Below, piece after piece: positions 15,040 to 28,050 of a stretch of 64,000 nt of DNA. The DNA lies in contig NC_092180.1 of NCBI RefSeq assembly GCF_043641665.1, forward strand, positions 5,357,391 to 5,421,390. The letters are read 5' to 3'. The stretch is from Enoplosus armatus. Taxonomy: Eukaryota > Chordata > Actinopteri > Centrarchiformes > Enoplosidae. Within the stretch, counting starts at the first letter, position 1; every line of letters begins with the position of its first letter. Made by a program: the position numbers and the translations under genes. The notes beneath the pieces are model-generated. The model did no database searches. It had not been told where the DNA came from and saw only the letters and a list, made by a program, of their open reading frames with translations.

Positions 15040-15280
15040 GATATCTGTCAGAGTCTATCAGGGCTGATTTCTCCTTTTACAGGCAAATAACTGCAGGGAC
15101 AATAGCAATTAGAGTTTTGCTAATGGATTAATCAACGCTTCTCCTTTGGAAGGCATTATTGTGAGAGAAGTGATGACAGTCTTGTTGTGAAATTACACAG
15201 TCAATAATAGATTTCATCTTCAAGTGTAAAACCCTCAGAAAGATTGTGTGCAGAACGCTGAAAACGTAAGAAGCCGCAAT
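15040..15280. promoter_or_regulatory. Candidate conserved non-coding element
   Basis: Homeodomain-like cores cluster here (GCAATTAGAG, GCTAATGGATTAATCA) in non-repetitive sequence. By-eye call. Confidence 0.25.
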
Positions 15281-17019
15281 ATCTATTTTCGTGTCATGCA
15301 CACAAAGTTCCCAACCCTCATTAGTTTACAAGACACCAAAAGTACAGATGCAATGGTCAAACATTTCATTTCATTACAAAATTACAGGTTATTTTACAGC
15401 TAGATCTTAAACATAATATTCTGCTTTCTCTCCCCAACTTGACAAATAAAATGTGCTGCAAAAATGTTATAATGTACAAAAAATCTTGCTTTTCAGATAA
15501 TGAAGGTGGAGAAGAGTTTGGAGCAACACATGTAAAAACATTATGACAACTTCTATTACTCTACTCTCCCCACAAATGTATCATTGAACACAAAGGGGGG
15601 ACCTTAGACACGATGACATCTCAAAACAAAACTCTTCTTCATGCTGTGGACCAATTAAACAAACAAGAAAAACACGGTTTGGTGAAGGTACAGCTAGAGA
15701 AAAAAGCAGAAATATTTCAAGTAAAGAACACCTTTCCAACTGTTAACCATGGGAATTCATCTGTGAGTGACAATCAGTAGCGTCCATGAAAAAACTGAAG
15801 CTGAAAAGGGAACGGATAGAGCGCACAATGACCCTTTACACAACTTAAAAAATGAACTGGGAACTATTCCAAGAAACAACAGGTTAAGGTTTTCCAGTGG
15901 CATTCACGGTCCACAAAACAAATTTGAATAAAAGATATGTGCAAGTGTGCAAAACAACTTTAAAGTATTTCTAAACTAGAAGTACTGAAAGGAGGAGTGG
16001 GGGGAAAAATCTGGAATAAAGACTTTTTGCTGCCCCCAAGAAACATTTTGTGATGGCTGCCAAAGGAGGAGGTAACCAAGTAATGCTTGACAGTAATTAA
16101 GATTTAGTATTTTATTTATTTGTTATGTTATTCTTAACAAGCTTACAAGTAGTCCAGGGGTGATTCCTCCACCATATTCTTTCAAATCTTTTATTTAACA
16201 TTCAAGAAATCGGACCAGGATTTCACTTTCCTCACGTCCACTTTTAAGTTAAGTTTCTTTTTAAAAACTCAAATGATAAGCCGCCAGAAACTTAACGGTT
16301 TCTTACTCTATTTATTAATATGGAAAGTCACATTTATTCATATCTCCTTGTCTAGTAGACATTGCACATATCTTGCAAAACCTGCATGATCACGAATGAA
16401 TAACAAAGAGCAGTGCAGCAACATACCACCACACAAGATTGCTGTGGTGGATATCGCTAAATGGAGGTACACACTTCAACAGATTCTGCTCTCCTTGGGC
16501 TTATGAAACATCCTTCCTCTCTAAAGTATCTTGCTTTCTTACACAGGCTTCTGTTATGCATTTAATTATCTGTTGTATTAGAATGTTTGTGCACCAACAT
16601 CTACAAATACAATGCAATTATGTTCTTGTGGATAAGAGACTCCTGATGCTTTATGCTCTTGCTTGAACGGAGGAAATTAAAGTATACAATCTAAAAAAGA
16701 ATCTACTTAAATGACGAGAGTCTGCCACCCAGTGCATCTATCTCATTTTACCACCGTGCTTTCCAGTAAAGACAAGGAGCACTGGCTTGGGAGCACAATT
16801 AATTACACCATGATATTTTTCCGGAGGGAAAAGCTGAAAATAAAGTTTGCTGTGTCTAATGACAGCATCTCTAATTTGTTATGACCTATAGGCATAGAAC
16901 ATTTGGAAATTTAGGATTCATGGTCACTGAACATTATTATGAATTAATTTGACTGATCTATAAGACTCTTGGTGGCTTTATCTACTTTTACCTTTTATTA
17001 ATCATGACAAAAAATTAAT

Positions 17020-17315
17020 GGTGCTCCGATTGATCGGCCACTGATCGTTATCAGTCGACATTCATTTTAAATAGTTTGATCGCAGCCTCTATAAAGGCTC
17101 AGAAGAGCCGATCAGATGAACGAAACACGCAGGACAATTTCTCTATGTGCCACTAAAATGATCAGTTCTACCAGGTGTCTGAAAAAGATAATACATTTGC
17201 CATTTTCAAGGTGCGTTCCAAGGAAATCCCTCGCGGAGGAACGCAACCAAACACTTTCAACACAAAAACGTCATCAGACATTTGAAGGTTAGTCACGTCA
17301 ACGAATATGACTAGC
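17020..17315 (+). mobile_element. hAT transposon relic with BED-finger remnant
   Basis: The left end has the GGTGCTCCGATTGATCGGCC signature of fish hAT copies. From 17172, a frame reads SEKDNTFAIFKVRSKEIPRG and on to a stop, like the BED zinc finger start of hAT transposases; a zinc-binding Cys has become Arg and the frame is broken after about 37 codons. Confidence 0.6.
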
Positions 17316-18039
17316 TAGCACTAAGGCAGAGAGAGAGCAGGACCGCTCAGCAACTCAATCACCAAGAATATGTTGCACATGTCGCCTGCCAATATATAAA
17401 CTGTTCACAGTCCATGATGCATTCTCATCTCCTCATTTTAACACTTAATATACAATGTTAAGAATTGTTGAATAAAAAAATAATGCTGAAATAAATAAGA
17501 TAAATAAATATCTGCCCCGACAATCCTGATGAAAGCAACAAAAACAACACTGACTGTGTATTGAGGATGACCATAGTGATGAAACTGCATCTGACATTTC
17601 TCTCACACAATATTCTATTATTATTTCATTAATTACCAATGTATGAAAAATGGCTTCTGTGTATTTTAGGACTGCATTCAAGACAACTGGTAATTGGTAA
17701 GGTTTTGGCCTCAAAGGAAGCATTTACAGAGTGTAAGAAACTGTCTGGTGTGGTGCAACACCAACTAATGCAATCCAGTGCTTCCAAAGATTTAAGATAT
17801 ACCTAATGACAAGCAACAAATTCAGAATCGCTGTCAAATCTAAATCATGATACCAAAAATCATGATTCAAAATCAAACCCTATTCCACTAACTCCATCTT
17901 TCTGGGCTTCCTTTTTGCAATTTAAAAACATGAGAGCTGCATGGGACCACCATGGACTACCCAGGAGGACCCTTGTGACTCAGGCACACCTAGCAATGGA
18001 TAGATGGTCTTCTTTTGCAATTAAGATTTAAAGCAGGAA

Positions 18040-18135
18040 TTATTATAGCCGCGGTGTCGAGGTCCCGCCCATACACCCGCCTGAGCCAATCGCGAGCGCA
18101 CCACAGTCAATCACAGCTGTCAATCTTAATTAGTA
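18040..18135. repeat. CpG-rich repeat-like island
   Basis: A short tract with GGTGTCGAGGTCCCGCCCAT, CCAATCGCGAGCGC and AATCACAGCTGTCAATC contrasts sharply with AT-rich flanks and recalls a recurrent percomorph repeat. The identification is from memory of pattern only. Confidence 0.35.
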
Positions 18136-18801
18136 AAACTATTACATGCATTAATCAGGCAATATTTCTATGTCAACACATGTAATGTTTATATGTATAA
18201 TAAAGCATTAAGGACTAAGATGCAAGTATTTCCACATTGCACTTGATTAATATGCAAATGTATGCAGCATGGTAGTTAGCAAATTTTTTCCACTGTAAGG
18301 TTTCAATGTAGAAAATAAAAACTGATAGTGAAGGTTGCTGAAAATTGCAAGATAATGAATCACAGCCACCGCAAATGAATGGCTGGTAAGTGGCATGGTA
18401 TTTTACTTTATCATGGTTACTGGTAAGGTCATTTCACAGATTCTGAATGTTTTTGTATTTTATTTAATTGTATTAGTTTTAAAAAGTAAGCATAAATACC
18501 AGTGAAATACAGTGAAGGTCGTCAGAGAAATACGAGCGGAGAGATGAAATGACTCTATTGACCATCATGCTATTCTCATTATCAAGTCATTGGAAAAACA
18601 ATTTCCATGAGCCTAAAATTATTCGGAATCATCAGAGTTAGGCCTATAAAGAAATTTGGACTAGGGCTGCATGGGGAAATTGTTTTTCTGTTTTCAAATT
18701 ATAATACACTAATTTATGAATACCACATTGGCATTACAGATGAGACAATTACCAACATTATTTTCCCACTTGGACCAATAACTACAAAATGAAACTTTGT
18801 A

Positions 18802-18827
18802 TGTGTGTGTGTGTGTGTGTGTGTGTG
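18802..18827. repeat. (TG)n microsatellite
   Basis: About 13 TG units followed by a GA-rich tract. Confidence 0.95.
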
Positions 18828-20189
18828 GGTGAGACGGAGAGAGAGAGCGAGCGAGAGTCAGCCTGTCAGTGTTTGTGGCCATCAAGTGAAAGGTTTGCAC
18901 AGCAGTCTGACTCACCATTGATTGAATAAATCACTTTTCACTACGTACACAAATGCTACTGTAGGTCAACACTTATCTAGTAGTTATCGCATGAAAGGGA
19001 TACTTCCAAATGACACCCAAAATGTTTTCAGCATCATTGTGTATGAACTGTACCCCCAGTGGGTTTAAGGCTCGAGTGCAGAACTTTTGTCTCCCCCTTC
19101 TGGCGCTATGCCTACAGGTTCTTCCGTAGCCCAGAACCATGTAGAGAGAGTCGCGTTGTCTCTGTTCTCTAACTAATTACCAAAAATCGCAGTTCTGTCT
19201 CTCGGTATTTGCCATGGATGTATTATATGTACGCATTCTAATTGCCCGCCAAGAACTTGGAACTATTGGATTTTCGCCACAGACACCGGATTCAAAAACT
19301 CCAAGGCTTAATCGGCTTTGTGTGAAGTCGTTTGACAACGGCTTGAATGTAATGGACATTCATTTACATGTAAAAGTCCTGCAATCCAGCTTTAAAAGGT
19401 CACTTTTTTTGGTTGTTTTGTCCTTCATAGGGAACAGCAGCTATGTTTCCTTGAATTCATGTCCATTACAATGTACGCCAATGCTTAGGAACCACATGGG
19501 CAGTGTCTCCACCTTCATTATCTGTATTTATGTGCATAACTTATGCAGGAGTGGTTTAAGAAGACTTTTCAACAACTTTGTAATACTTTTTCATGCACTG
19601 ATAAGGTGGGGCAATATATGGCTGAAATGAATATCACAACCTTTAAACCTGCATTAACTGATTTTTGGTCACTTGGGGGCTCTTTGGCTGCTAAATCCTC
19701 CACTATGTTCACCGGCTAGAAATACGCTGTATGTTGTATTCTGGATGGTTAATCATGGATTTAGTTCAAAGTGACATTGGAGCTGTGAGACTGATCCAGA
19801 CGATCAAACTACCTCCTACCTCAACACCTTTGTTGTCTCTGCCATTGAAATAAGCATTTAAGGCTGTGTACAAACATTACAGATATGGTATTTGTCATGT
19901 TTTTTGGAAAGGAGCATTTGTAAACATACAGTGGAGAGTCTACTTTTGAGGTATGAGTCTATCTGGATAAAAAAGTTTATTCCCTTCTCTAATGCCCAAA
20001 TTACATCTCTAAATTACACTTCTCCTTCCTGCAGTCTTTGACCACAGTGATTCCTTTGAAACTGTTTTTAGCACAGTAAATCTATTTCTGTTGGTGAATG
20101 TTCTGGCCTTGAGGTGCTCATGCGTAAAATGATCACTGCTGAACCCGTTCTTTGTGGTTATCTTCCAACCCACCCAAATTCCCTTACAT

Positions 20190-20400
20190 ATTATTCACAC
20201 TAAATTCCTCAAAGAGGTTACAGGGGCTGAGGGCTCGTACTTGCTCTCTGTTGTGAATGGCTTGCTCTCCACTGATGGCATTCCTGATTATTTAAAGAAG
20301 GCAGGTGTTCAGCCACTCCCTTGATCGATGACTTCATGATAACTATACAGCTACTCGTTTTATCTTGAAAGCTTTGGAGAATCTATTACAAAGCAATGTC
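20190..20400 (+). mobile_element. Old LINE relic (reverse transcriptase N-terminal part)
   Basis: Translation of 20240-20310 gives VNGLLSTDGIPDYLKKAGVQ, which resembles the region before the NYRPIS motif of fish L2-type reverse transcriptases. A degenerate LESFGESITKQCQEV follows in a shifted frame. Relic sequence may extend back towards 19.7 kb. Confidence 0.45.
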
Positions 20401-21209
20401 AGGAGGTGAGGGAATGAAGTAACAATTGAAAGGTGACTGTTTCACTGGTTTTCCTTTTCCCTGTCAAGAAGATAAAACATCCGAAAACCATTGTAAAATC
20501 TGTTTTTCTTTTCTATTTCAGTATGTGTGCCGTCTCCAAGAAATAGCTGTATATTTTCCTTTTCAAAATGCACATCACCCTTTGACCACAGCATTCAACG
20601 GAAGCATCTCGCTGCTATCTCCTCTGGCTGAATTTAAAACTACTGACATGTTAGTTACTGCCCTTAAACACAACCAGTGCAGCTTTTCTTTCAACTTTAT
20701 GACTCACCACTTTATATCAAGGATGGAAGAAGAAAATAAGTTACTCCTGATAATTGCTTAAATGTTCAAAATTTTCTATTTAACAATGGCATTTCTCTCA
20801 GAAAACACTCCAGCCACTCATTTCCACATTTCTATGAATTTGCACTCGGCTAATGAGGATGAACTTACTCAACCCTATAGAGTCTGCTCCTATAATAGGA
20901 CAGCAACAATACTGCTCCCCATCCTCTTTTCTATGGCACAGTACAATGATTGCTTAGTCAAGGATGAGCATAACCTTGATTGGATCCTCACTGACTCTGC
21001 TTCATGCGGCTCAGCACTAACATGTACTACCTAACATGAATGTTGCCCTTTCCACACAAAGGAATATATATTGTTATTACAAATGCACGAATGAGCTAAT
21101 GAAGGAAATCTGCTCCATACTGAGCTGCAGAATTTCACCAATGCTTTTACCGTGGTGAGGACCAACTCTATTGAAAAGCTAATGTCTTCATCAGGATCAT
21201 CAAACAATG

Positions 21210-21640
21210 CTTAAATATTAGAGCTGGATCAATCAATTGGTGGGCCGCTAATAGCTCATTACAAATAGGCTATGTGTCATATTGCTGTGTTCGTCAATAC
21301 ATAAAAAGAAAGGTTTGAGGTAACCTCGAAATTATGTTGCTAATTTCTCCGCCAGAGACAAGTTTATATTTCAACTGTAAAATGTCCCGCTGAGGACACA
21401 CTGTGGTCATAGTTCTTTAGTAACCAAATTTAAGGAATCTTTATCAAAACTTTATCATAACTACATTATGTATTCATGTTTGAAAATGAATATGGGAAGG
21501 TATACGTCATTGAATTCTTTTAAACCCACAAATATCAATATCAATACCGAGCCAATTTGGGCATATTTTAATGGATCTGTATCGGCTAAAATAAACCCAA
21601 TCAAAATCTGATACTGAAGAGTTTGTTTTGTCCACCTCAG
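21210..21640. repeat. Interspersed repeat relic, probably hAT-derived
   Basis: Contains AGAGCTGGATCAATCAATTG and a TATCGGCTAAAATAAACCCA tract with terms typical of non-autonomous hAT copies in fish (GATCGG/TATCGGC motifs). No coding capacity; borders are uncertain. Confidence 0.35.
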
Positions 21641-24589
21641 CCTGCTCGTGTTGCAGCACTGCTCTCCTCAATGAAGTCTGGGCTCTTCACTGTGAGCATT
21701 GGTGATTGACTCTGTTCTGACACCCAATACATGGATTCGCTGAAATCTGTTGTCCCTCCTCACTCTCTCATTAGCAAAGAGCGGAGTACAAAACATTTAG
21801 GAAGCTGTTCACATTTTAAGCCAGCGCTGACCGTCACTTTCACTGGTTAAAATGACAAATGACGCTAATTAACGTTAATTCAATGAGTAAGTTGATGGCC
21901 AAAAAGAGACTTGGTTGTTTTCAGGGTTTGTGTGCTGTCTGCATTCAGCCAAAGATTGTTTATGTCGTATAGGAAGCCTCACTCTGTAACACCATTGTTC
22001 ACACATCCAGCAGTTACAGAACTACATTGTCACTCATTTGGAGTTGTGTTTCTGTCCCGCTGATGAGTGCAAGTTCAGTATTAACTAAATGCATTCTTTG
22101 GCTTCTTCCCCCTGTGAACCCTTTCTTAGTTGCCTCATATGGCACAAAAAAAAGAAGAAACACATAAATGTAGTGATTGTCAGAATGTTTATGGATACTT
22201 TTCAAACTCAATTTAGCTCCTGTTCAAACATGAGCCTAACTCAAATGTCTAACCTCAAGAGGTTATGTTGTTTAAGGAAAAGGATCCCAAGTAAACATGA
22301 TAAAATGTGCTAAAAGTCAAGTGCTTCACAAACATTTGAGGATGTATGCAGCAAACTCGTTAAAAGATTTTACAAAATACTTTCCTGATTCTAACAAATC
22401 TAATTCTAATATCGTAAACAAGAGGCAACATCTCTCAACCGGAAAAAATGACACTGGCCAAGTTTGGAGGTGAAGTGATAAGAAACAATAAGAAAAAAAA
22501 CACCTCAGAACAAAATACGTACGTTCAGTATGATAACAACAAATTGTATAAAATGGCATGTAAGAGGTTAAACAGATTTGAAAACCCTTGATGCAGAAAA
22601 TGAAATCATAAGGTATGTGATAGTGAGCGTGGGTTTGTGGGTGTGTATTTGTGAGAATGGGTATGAGTGTGTTTATCATGATTTAATCTTTTATCAAATC
22701 CATTTGCATTTTGTGTTTATCCGGAAGTCTTTCATTTGTTTCTATATTTGTTTCAACATGATATGCTTTTAAAAAGCTTTTGGGATTTCACAACCAGCAG
22801 CAACCCAGCCATGGCAGAAAAACTCCCTTCCCCTGTATTCACACTAATGTCACCACACGAACAGGTGAATGAATAAAGACATAATCATGATGGTGGGCGT
22901 CAAGAGGGCGGCTATGAGCAACACCAAGACACTGGAGTTGTTAGGTTTTTGAAGGCGGCAGTCTCAAAGGTGTTCAATCAAAGGACAAGAACAAAACAAG
23001 ACATCTCATCAAAACATTTGCTTTGTGGGAGGTGGTCCTTGGTACATGAATGTGGGAGATGTCGGATGGCTCGGGCCCTAACAAGTAATTGCCAGTCAAG
23101 TACAAAGACAGACCCACAACTCTGTATTCCCCCAGGTGAATGCTGTGAATGTTAGGAGGCAGTGTTGCTCCAGTTACTTGAAAAATTAATCAATTGCTTA
23201 TTAATCATTGAAAAAGTAATTAAATTACTTTATGAATTACTCAACAGCAAAAGGAGTTGGAGTTACCAGAAGGCACAGTGCTCCTTTTTCGGGTCCCTGC
23301 ACCAAGGTAACACCTCCCCGACCAGGCTGTTCACTAAACAGAGAGACAAAATTGATATCAATCCTCCCGTACATCTCCTGGTAAAACAGTCAGCAGTTAG
23401 ACAGTCACAATGTTGATATATTCAACTTCTAAAATATGTTAATTGTCTAAAATATTAGGTCAGTGTCAAGAGCAAAATCACATTTTAAAGACAGAAAGCA
23501 ACGCTAAAAAAATAGACTACAACAGCTGTATTGTTTTGTATCCACAGTTCCGCCATTAAGAGACAACATCAGCTCAGCTCAGAGACAAACCATTCTAGAA
23601 ATCAAGAAATATTTAGATATCAAAGTTCATCACTAACAGCGCATTGCTGCACACCAGCAAAGCATCGGTGCCACCAGTGAGGTTAGCCGCACACCGGAGC
23701 TGCCTGCTTTTGACAAGAGTTTACGTTCAATAATTGCAGAAGGTCTCTCCAGGTTGTTCTGCAGAGGGAAAGAGACACGGAGACGTGGATTTGACTGCAA
23801 GAAAACAAGGAAAATAGCATCTCTTTTGTACACACACAAGGCACCAAAATGCACACTTGCCATTTCACACTGTGACAGCCATAAGAATACTTTGATATAA
23901 TTAAAATCATTTTGAGGGAGAAAGGTCATTAGCACAACAGTTTTCTTCTTTAGTTTTTGTCTAACCTACAATACCGTCAATGTGGACATTTTCCAGTCTT
24001 CAAAATCTCATCATCATCATCATCAAATCATTCATATGGAAAGGTCATATTTTTGAAGGAAATGCACACATTCTCCCCCCGAGTTTGTTCTTTAACGTCC
24101 AGTCTTTTGCAGTGAAAGGGAAATCCTTCTCTATCAACTCATCTTTGTGCATACATATTCTTTATACATGAGGCCACTGGCCATCAAAACCCCCTGATAT
24201 CAATCTATCCCCTTCACACGTTTGGGATGAACTCAAACACAGAAAGGCTGTGTAGTCAGCTTTAACACTGACCTCTACAGGTCCCTTGTGAAGTCACCGC
24301 CTTAACTTGTGCCAGCTGTTGTTGGGTGATCCAACAAGGTCTTGAGCAAGGGTTGCCATTCTTGGTTCTGTTTTTAAACTGACAGTACAGAGAGATTTGA
24401 AATATATATATATATATTTTCCTATTTTTGTGTTTTGTTTTATTCTTACACATATAAATAAATAGTTACTATCTAGAATAATAGTTAGCGATTGTAAATA
24501 ATATACTACTTATATACTTCTATCCCTAATCAACTATTTAATGCCTTAAGTCCAGCAAATATAATCTAAGCCCTCTGAGGAAAATGCTG

Positions 24590-25090
24590 AATATCAGGGC
24601 CAGAGTTAACTGTGGAGGCAATACTGTATCCATCACGTCCTCTGTCATAATCCGTCCCCCACATGTTAGAGTGGATTTAAACTCAAATAACATTCACTGC
24701 CTTTCTCTCCAGCCCTAGTCTGCGCATCACCATTAGGGTAATGGTGTTCAGCTCATATGCATGCTAAAAAATGGATTTAGGATCCATTAGCTTATTAGGC
24801 GCAAAATGACATTATCTCCTCTCAATGTGAACTCCGTAGCAGCCATTCGAAGATAAATTATGCCGTAGCAACACCCCCTGATCTGTCAATCAATCCTCTT
24901 ATCAGTGTGTCTGCCCCAGGGATTGCAATCACCCATTCATTGCATGCTTTAAATGAATGTAAGTGCACTGGCTGATCCATGCAGCATGTTTGTAGACGGA
25001 TTAATCTAAATGAGAGAGATATTCTGAAGTACTGGAAATGCTTGAATAGAGATAAAAGCCTTGTAGAGGGTGCATGAACTATAGACTGTA
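24590..25090. promoter_or_regulatory. Candidate conserved non-coding element
   Basis: Non-repetitive, evenly composed sequence with clustered factor-like motifs: GATTTAGGATCCATTAGC, CTTATTAGGCGC, ATATGCATGC, AGATAAATTATG and CTGTCAATCAATC (PBX/homeobox-like). No ORF of note. The call is by eye; no alignment was possible. Confidence 0.3.
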
Positions 25091-25789
25091 TTTTTGTCAA
25101 GTGCTTGCAGAGTTCAGTCTAACTTTTGCAATCACCAGACATTTAAGTCTGACATAAAAATAGAAGGTCAAATATGAGTGCAAATATTACACCTTCAACT
25201 AACAATTATTTTCATTATCAATTCCGATGTATTGATTAATGCAGATATACATAAAAGTCTAGTCTAGCTTGCAAGCTAACTGAAAGTAACATTAACATTA
25301 TATCCAGATGCAGAGCACTTGATAAAGTTACGTTAGCTTGCCTTTTTATGAATGTCAGTGTTAGCCTGCTTGTTTTCATAGTTTGTCTCAGCTGTTTTGT
25401 TGTTGCTTCTTATCAAACGCTCAGTGGATTGCAGATAGATTTAGTCCATTAATCTGTTTATGAAGAACCGTCTGTCTCTGTCAAATGACATTACTGACAG
25501 AAGACAGAACGCTGTTGAACGCAAGATGCTTCTTATTAGCAGTAGCGCAACAGGTCAAGTGTCTAAATCAGCTTCTGGGCGGCGGGATTCTGTTTTACTA
25601 ATGATGAGCGAGGCTACACTGTGTGAATTCACCGATGCATTTTGCCTTTCATCTTCATTTTTCATCAAGGCAGTCAGTTCACATTTTCAATGGTTACTTT
25701 TTATCTAGTTTTAGTTTAGTTTTCATCATGAAAAATAGGTTGTCAACAAATATTTTCCGCCATAGTTTTCGTTGAGAAAATGACACACT

Positions 25790-25945
25790 GAAACAGAGAA
25801 AAGCATCAAACCTTCACATTTGAGAGGCTAGACCCAGTCAATATTTGGGATTTTGATCATTTTTGATTGTAAAAGCTGTTCAGGATTAAACTTCTGTTGA
25901 TCCACAAATCGATTATTCAACTAATTGTTTCAGCAATAGCATATA
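25790..25945. repeat. Second copy of the teleost hAT-type repeat
   Basis: CTTCACATTTGAGAGGCTAG and ATCGATTATTCAACTAATTG match the same family as at 26700-27180. A similar left-end piece lies near 25194, so one element may have been split by about 500 bp. Confidence 0.5.
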
Positions 25946-26699
25946 TGCTGTAAAATGTGCTGTATATGAAGCGCTTCCAGAGTTTTGTCCCACATTAAAT
26001 ACCTTTTACAAATATGGCCGTTATGGCTGCAGATTTACTATTCAAATGTGTACATTTGGAAGACGGTTAAGCTGAAACTTCCAGTGTGGCCTTGGGAGGA
26101 TGAATTAGGAATTAAATAGTGTCTCTCTGAAGGGTTAGCTGTACTCCAAATTGGAATCTCTCTTCTCCTTGCTTTATTATCACAACTTTCTCTTTGTGTC
26201 TGCTTGGAGGCTAATTAAGGGGGGGGCAGAGAGAGCGCGAGAACAAGACCCCACTGATGGAAATCAAATGAGAAGGACAGGAATGGGAGAATAGAGGAAT
26301 AATCGGTCATTTGATGAACGCTTACCGTGCCCTTGATGAATAGCGCCAATACCTTCCTAAAATGGATGCGAGGCGAGCGAAGACAAGTGCCAGGGACAAA
26401 CTAGACTTTGTTCTTGTAAAAAAAGAGGAGTAAGCCGAGTGTAGGAAGAACCAAGTGTAAGTAGAATGAGCTTAATTTACTGGCTTGAGTCTTAATACGT
26501 GTCCCCCTCACAGACAGACCACATAGCACAAATGGGCTTGCCAGAATTCATTCTATCTCCTTTCTTTCAATTCGCACTGCTAAAGTAGGAAGACTTACAC
26601 TGCTGTTCTTTTCCAGTGTATACAAGCAATTTACTATAACTGAATCAAGTCACGTATGTGGAGCTGCATCTAACTGTTAATAAAGGTGGTCCAATGTGT

Positions 26700-27180
26700 T
26701 CAGATGTCTTGTTTTGTCAACTAAGAGTCAAAAACCCGAAGATATTTAATTTACAATGATTCAAAGAAAGACAGACTTTTCACATTAGAGAAGCTGGGAC
26801 CACGCAGAGATGAATTGGCATTATTTGCTTTAAAAGGGAGTTGTATGGGAGGATTAATTTGCTTGATAGGCTAATTAATTGTTCAACTAAATCATATAAA
26901 AATCAGACAAAAGACACAAATCCTCACATGTCAAGCTGAAAACAGCAAATAATCTTTGGTCATTAATCTGACTATCTATCTGATTATTTTCTCGATTAAT
27001 CGTTTCTCATTTAAAAAAAAGTCAAATCTGTCTAAAATGGTGAAAAATGCAATCACAAGTGCAGTTTCTGACTTCAGCTGCAGCAAGTCCTCTCAACTGA
27101 GGGGCTACAACTAGGTAATGTTGGAAATTTACTTAAATGAGTAATTGATAATCAACTAATCTTTTCAGTTCTGCTTCTGC
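26700..27180. repeat. Teleost hAT-type non-autonomous repeat
   Basis: Holds the well-known fish pattern: AAACCCGAAGATATTTAATT, then TTCACATTAGAGAAGCTGG, then GATTATTTTCTCGATTAATC. A related copy lies at about 25790-25945 and a terminal piece (TCATTAGTTGCAGCCCTAAT) at 50590-50662. Confidence 0.6.
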
Positions 27181-27202
27181 TGTCCACTTTAACAGCAGAG
27201 AG

Positions 27203-27223
27203 CTCTCTCTCTCTCTCTCTCTC
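27203..27223. repeat. (CT)n microsatellite
   Basis: About 10 CT units at the edge of the hAT-type repeat. Confidence 0.9.
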
Positions 27224-27689
27224 GCTCAGCTCAATCAATCACTTTGAGTTTTCCTTTAAATCCTTTATGACAAGTGACCTTGCAAAATGGCTTTTGTCAA
27301 CATCTCTGCATTGTAATTCATGCTAAATGACACATATATGACTGTGCCAGTGGAGCATCATTCAAATTGGTCATCTAATCTAATACAAAGTCCACTTTAT
27401 TAAATAAACCATGTCTCATGCCATGCCTGAATGGAATAAATTATCTAAAGCGAAAAGAAAGTCAGATCATAAGCAGGAGAACTCTTTTTGTTTGAGGGCA
27501 CTGCTTGAAATGTACAGGTTTTTAGTCTTCAGTCAGGCCTGCAGGGTGAGGCTACTGAGCATTTACCTTCCCCCAACAGGCTGTAAAGTTCAGAGCATGC
27601 GGCCATTTGATTAACATGTAGATGAATGTGCCCGTTGTCTCTATTCCACTAAGCATTCCCAGATATTATAAAAACCCAATCATGCCAAA

Positions 27690-28050
27690 AGCTCACTCAG
27701 CCTCTGATAATTAAGGGGAAGCACATGAAAGCGCAGAGGCAAAAGGTTACCTAAACGCCTGGGCTCACTGACTGACAAGACACAATGGCCACGTACTGTT
27801 TTGATGTGATGGGTAGGTAAATGGTCACATTAACATTTCCTAGCTGGAATGTGGGGAGTAAAAAGGGTTATTTGTCAACAAGGCAGAAAGAGTAGAAGGG
27901 AAAAAACAAAACCGAGGCTTTTGTCCGTCATAACAAATGTTCCCTCTTCAGAGACGAACCTGGCCAGCCGGGGAGAGCGCTGTTTGAATGGCATTACACT
28001 TTGTTTACTGAACTTGTACAATCGCACTATTGATAGATGCTCTTTGTAGG
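27690..28050. promoter_or_regulatory. Candidate conserved non-coding element
   Basis: Non-repetitive, richer in GC than its flanks, with TGATAATTAAGGGG, AAAGGTTACC and TTTGTTTACTG (forkhead-like) motifs and no recognisable protein. By-eye call. Confidence 0.25.

Larger units (their letters stand above)
11875..17015. other. Intergenic, no gene recognised
   Basis: AT-rich sequence with one TG microsatellite, the candidate element at 15040-15280, and some repeat-like text around 12340-12415. No exon signals supported by a protein. Confidence 0.6.

Noticed and set aside
19214..19630. 138-codon plus-strand ORF
   Set aside because: No domain recognised, lies in repeat-like sequence, no splice or promoter support.
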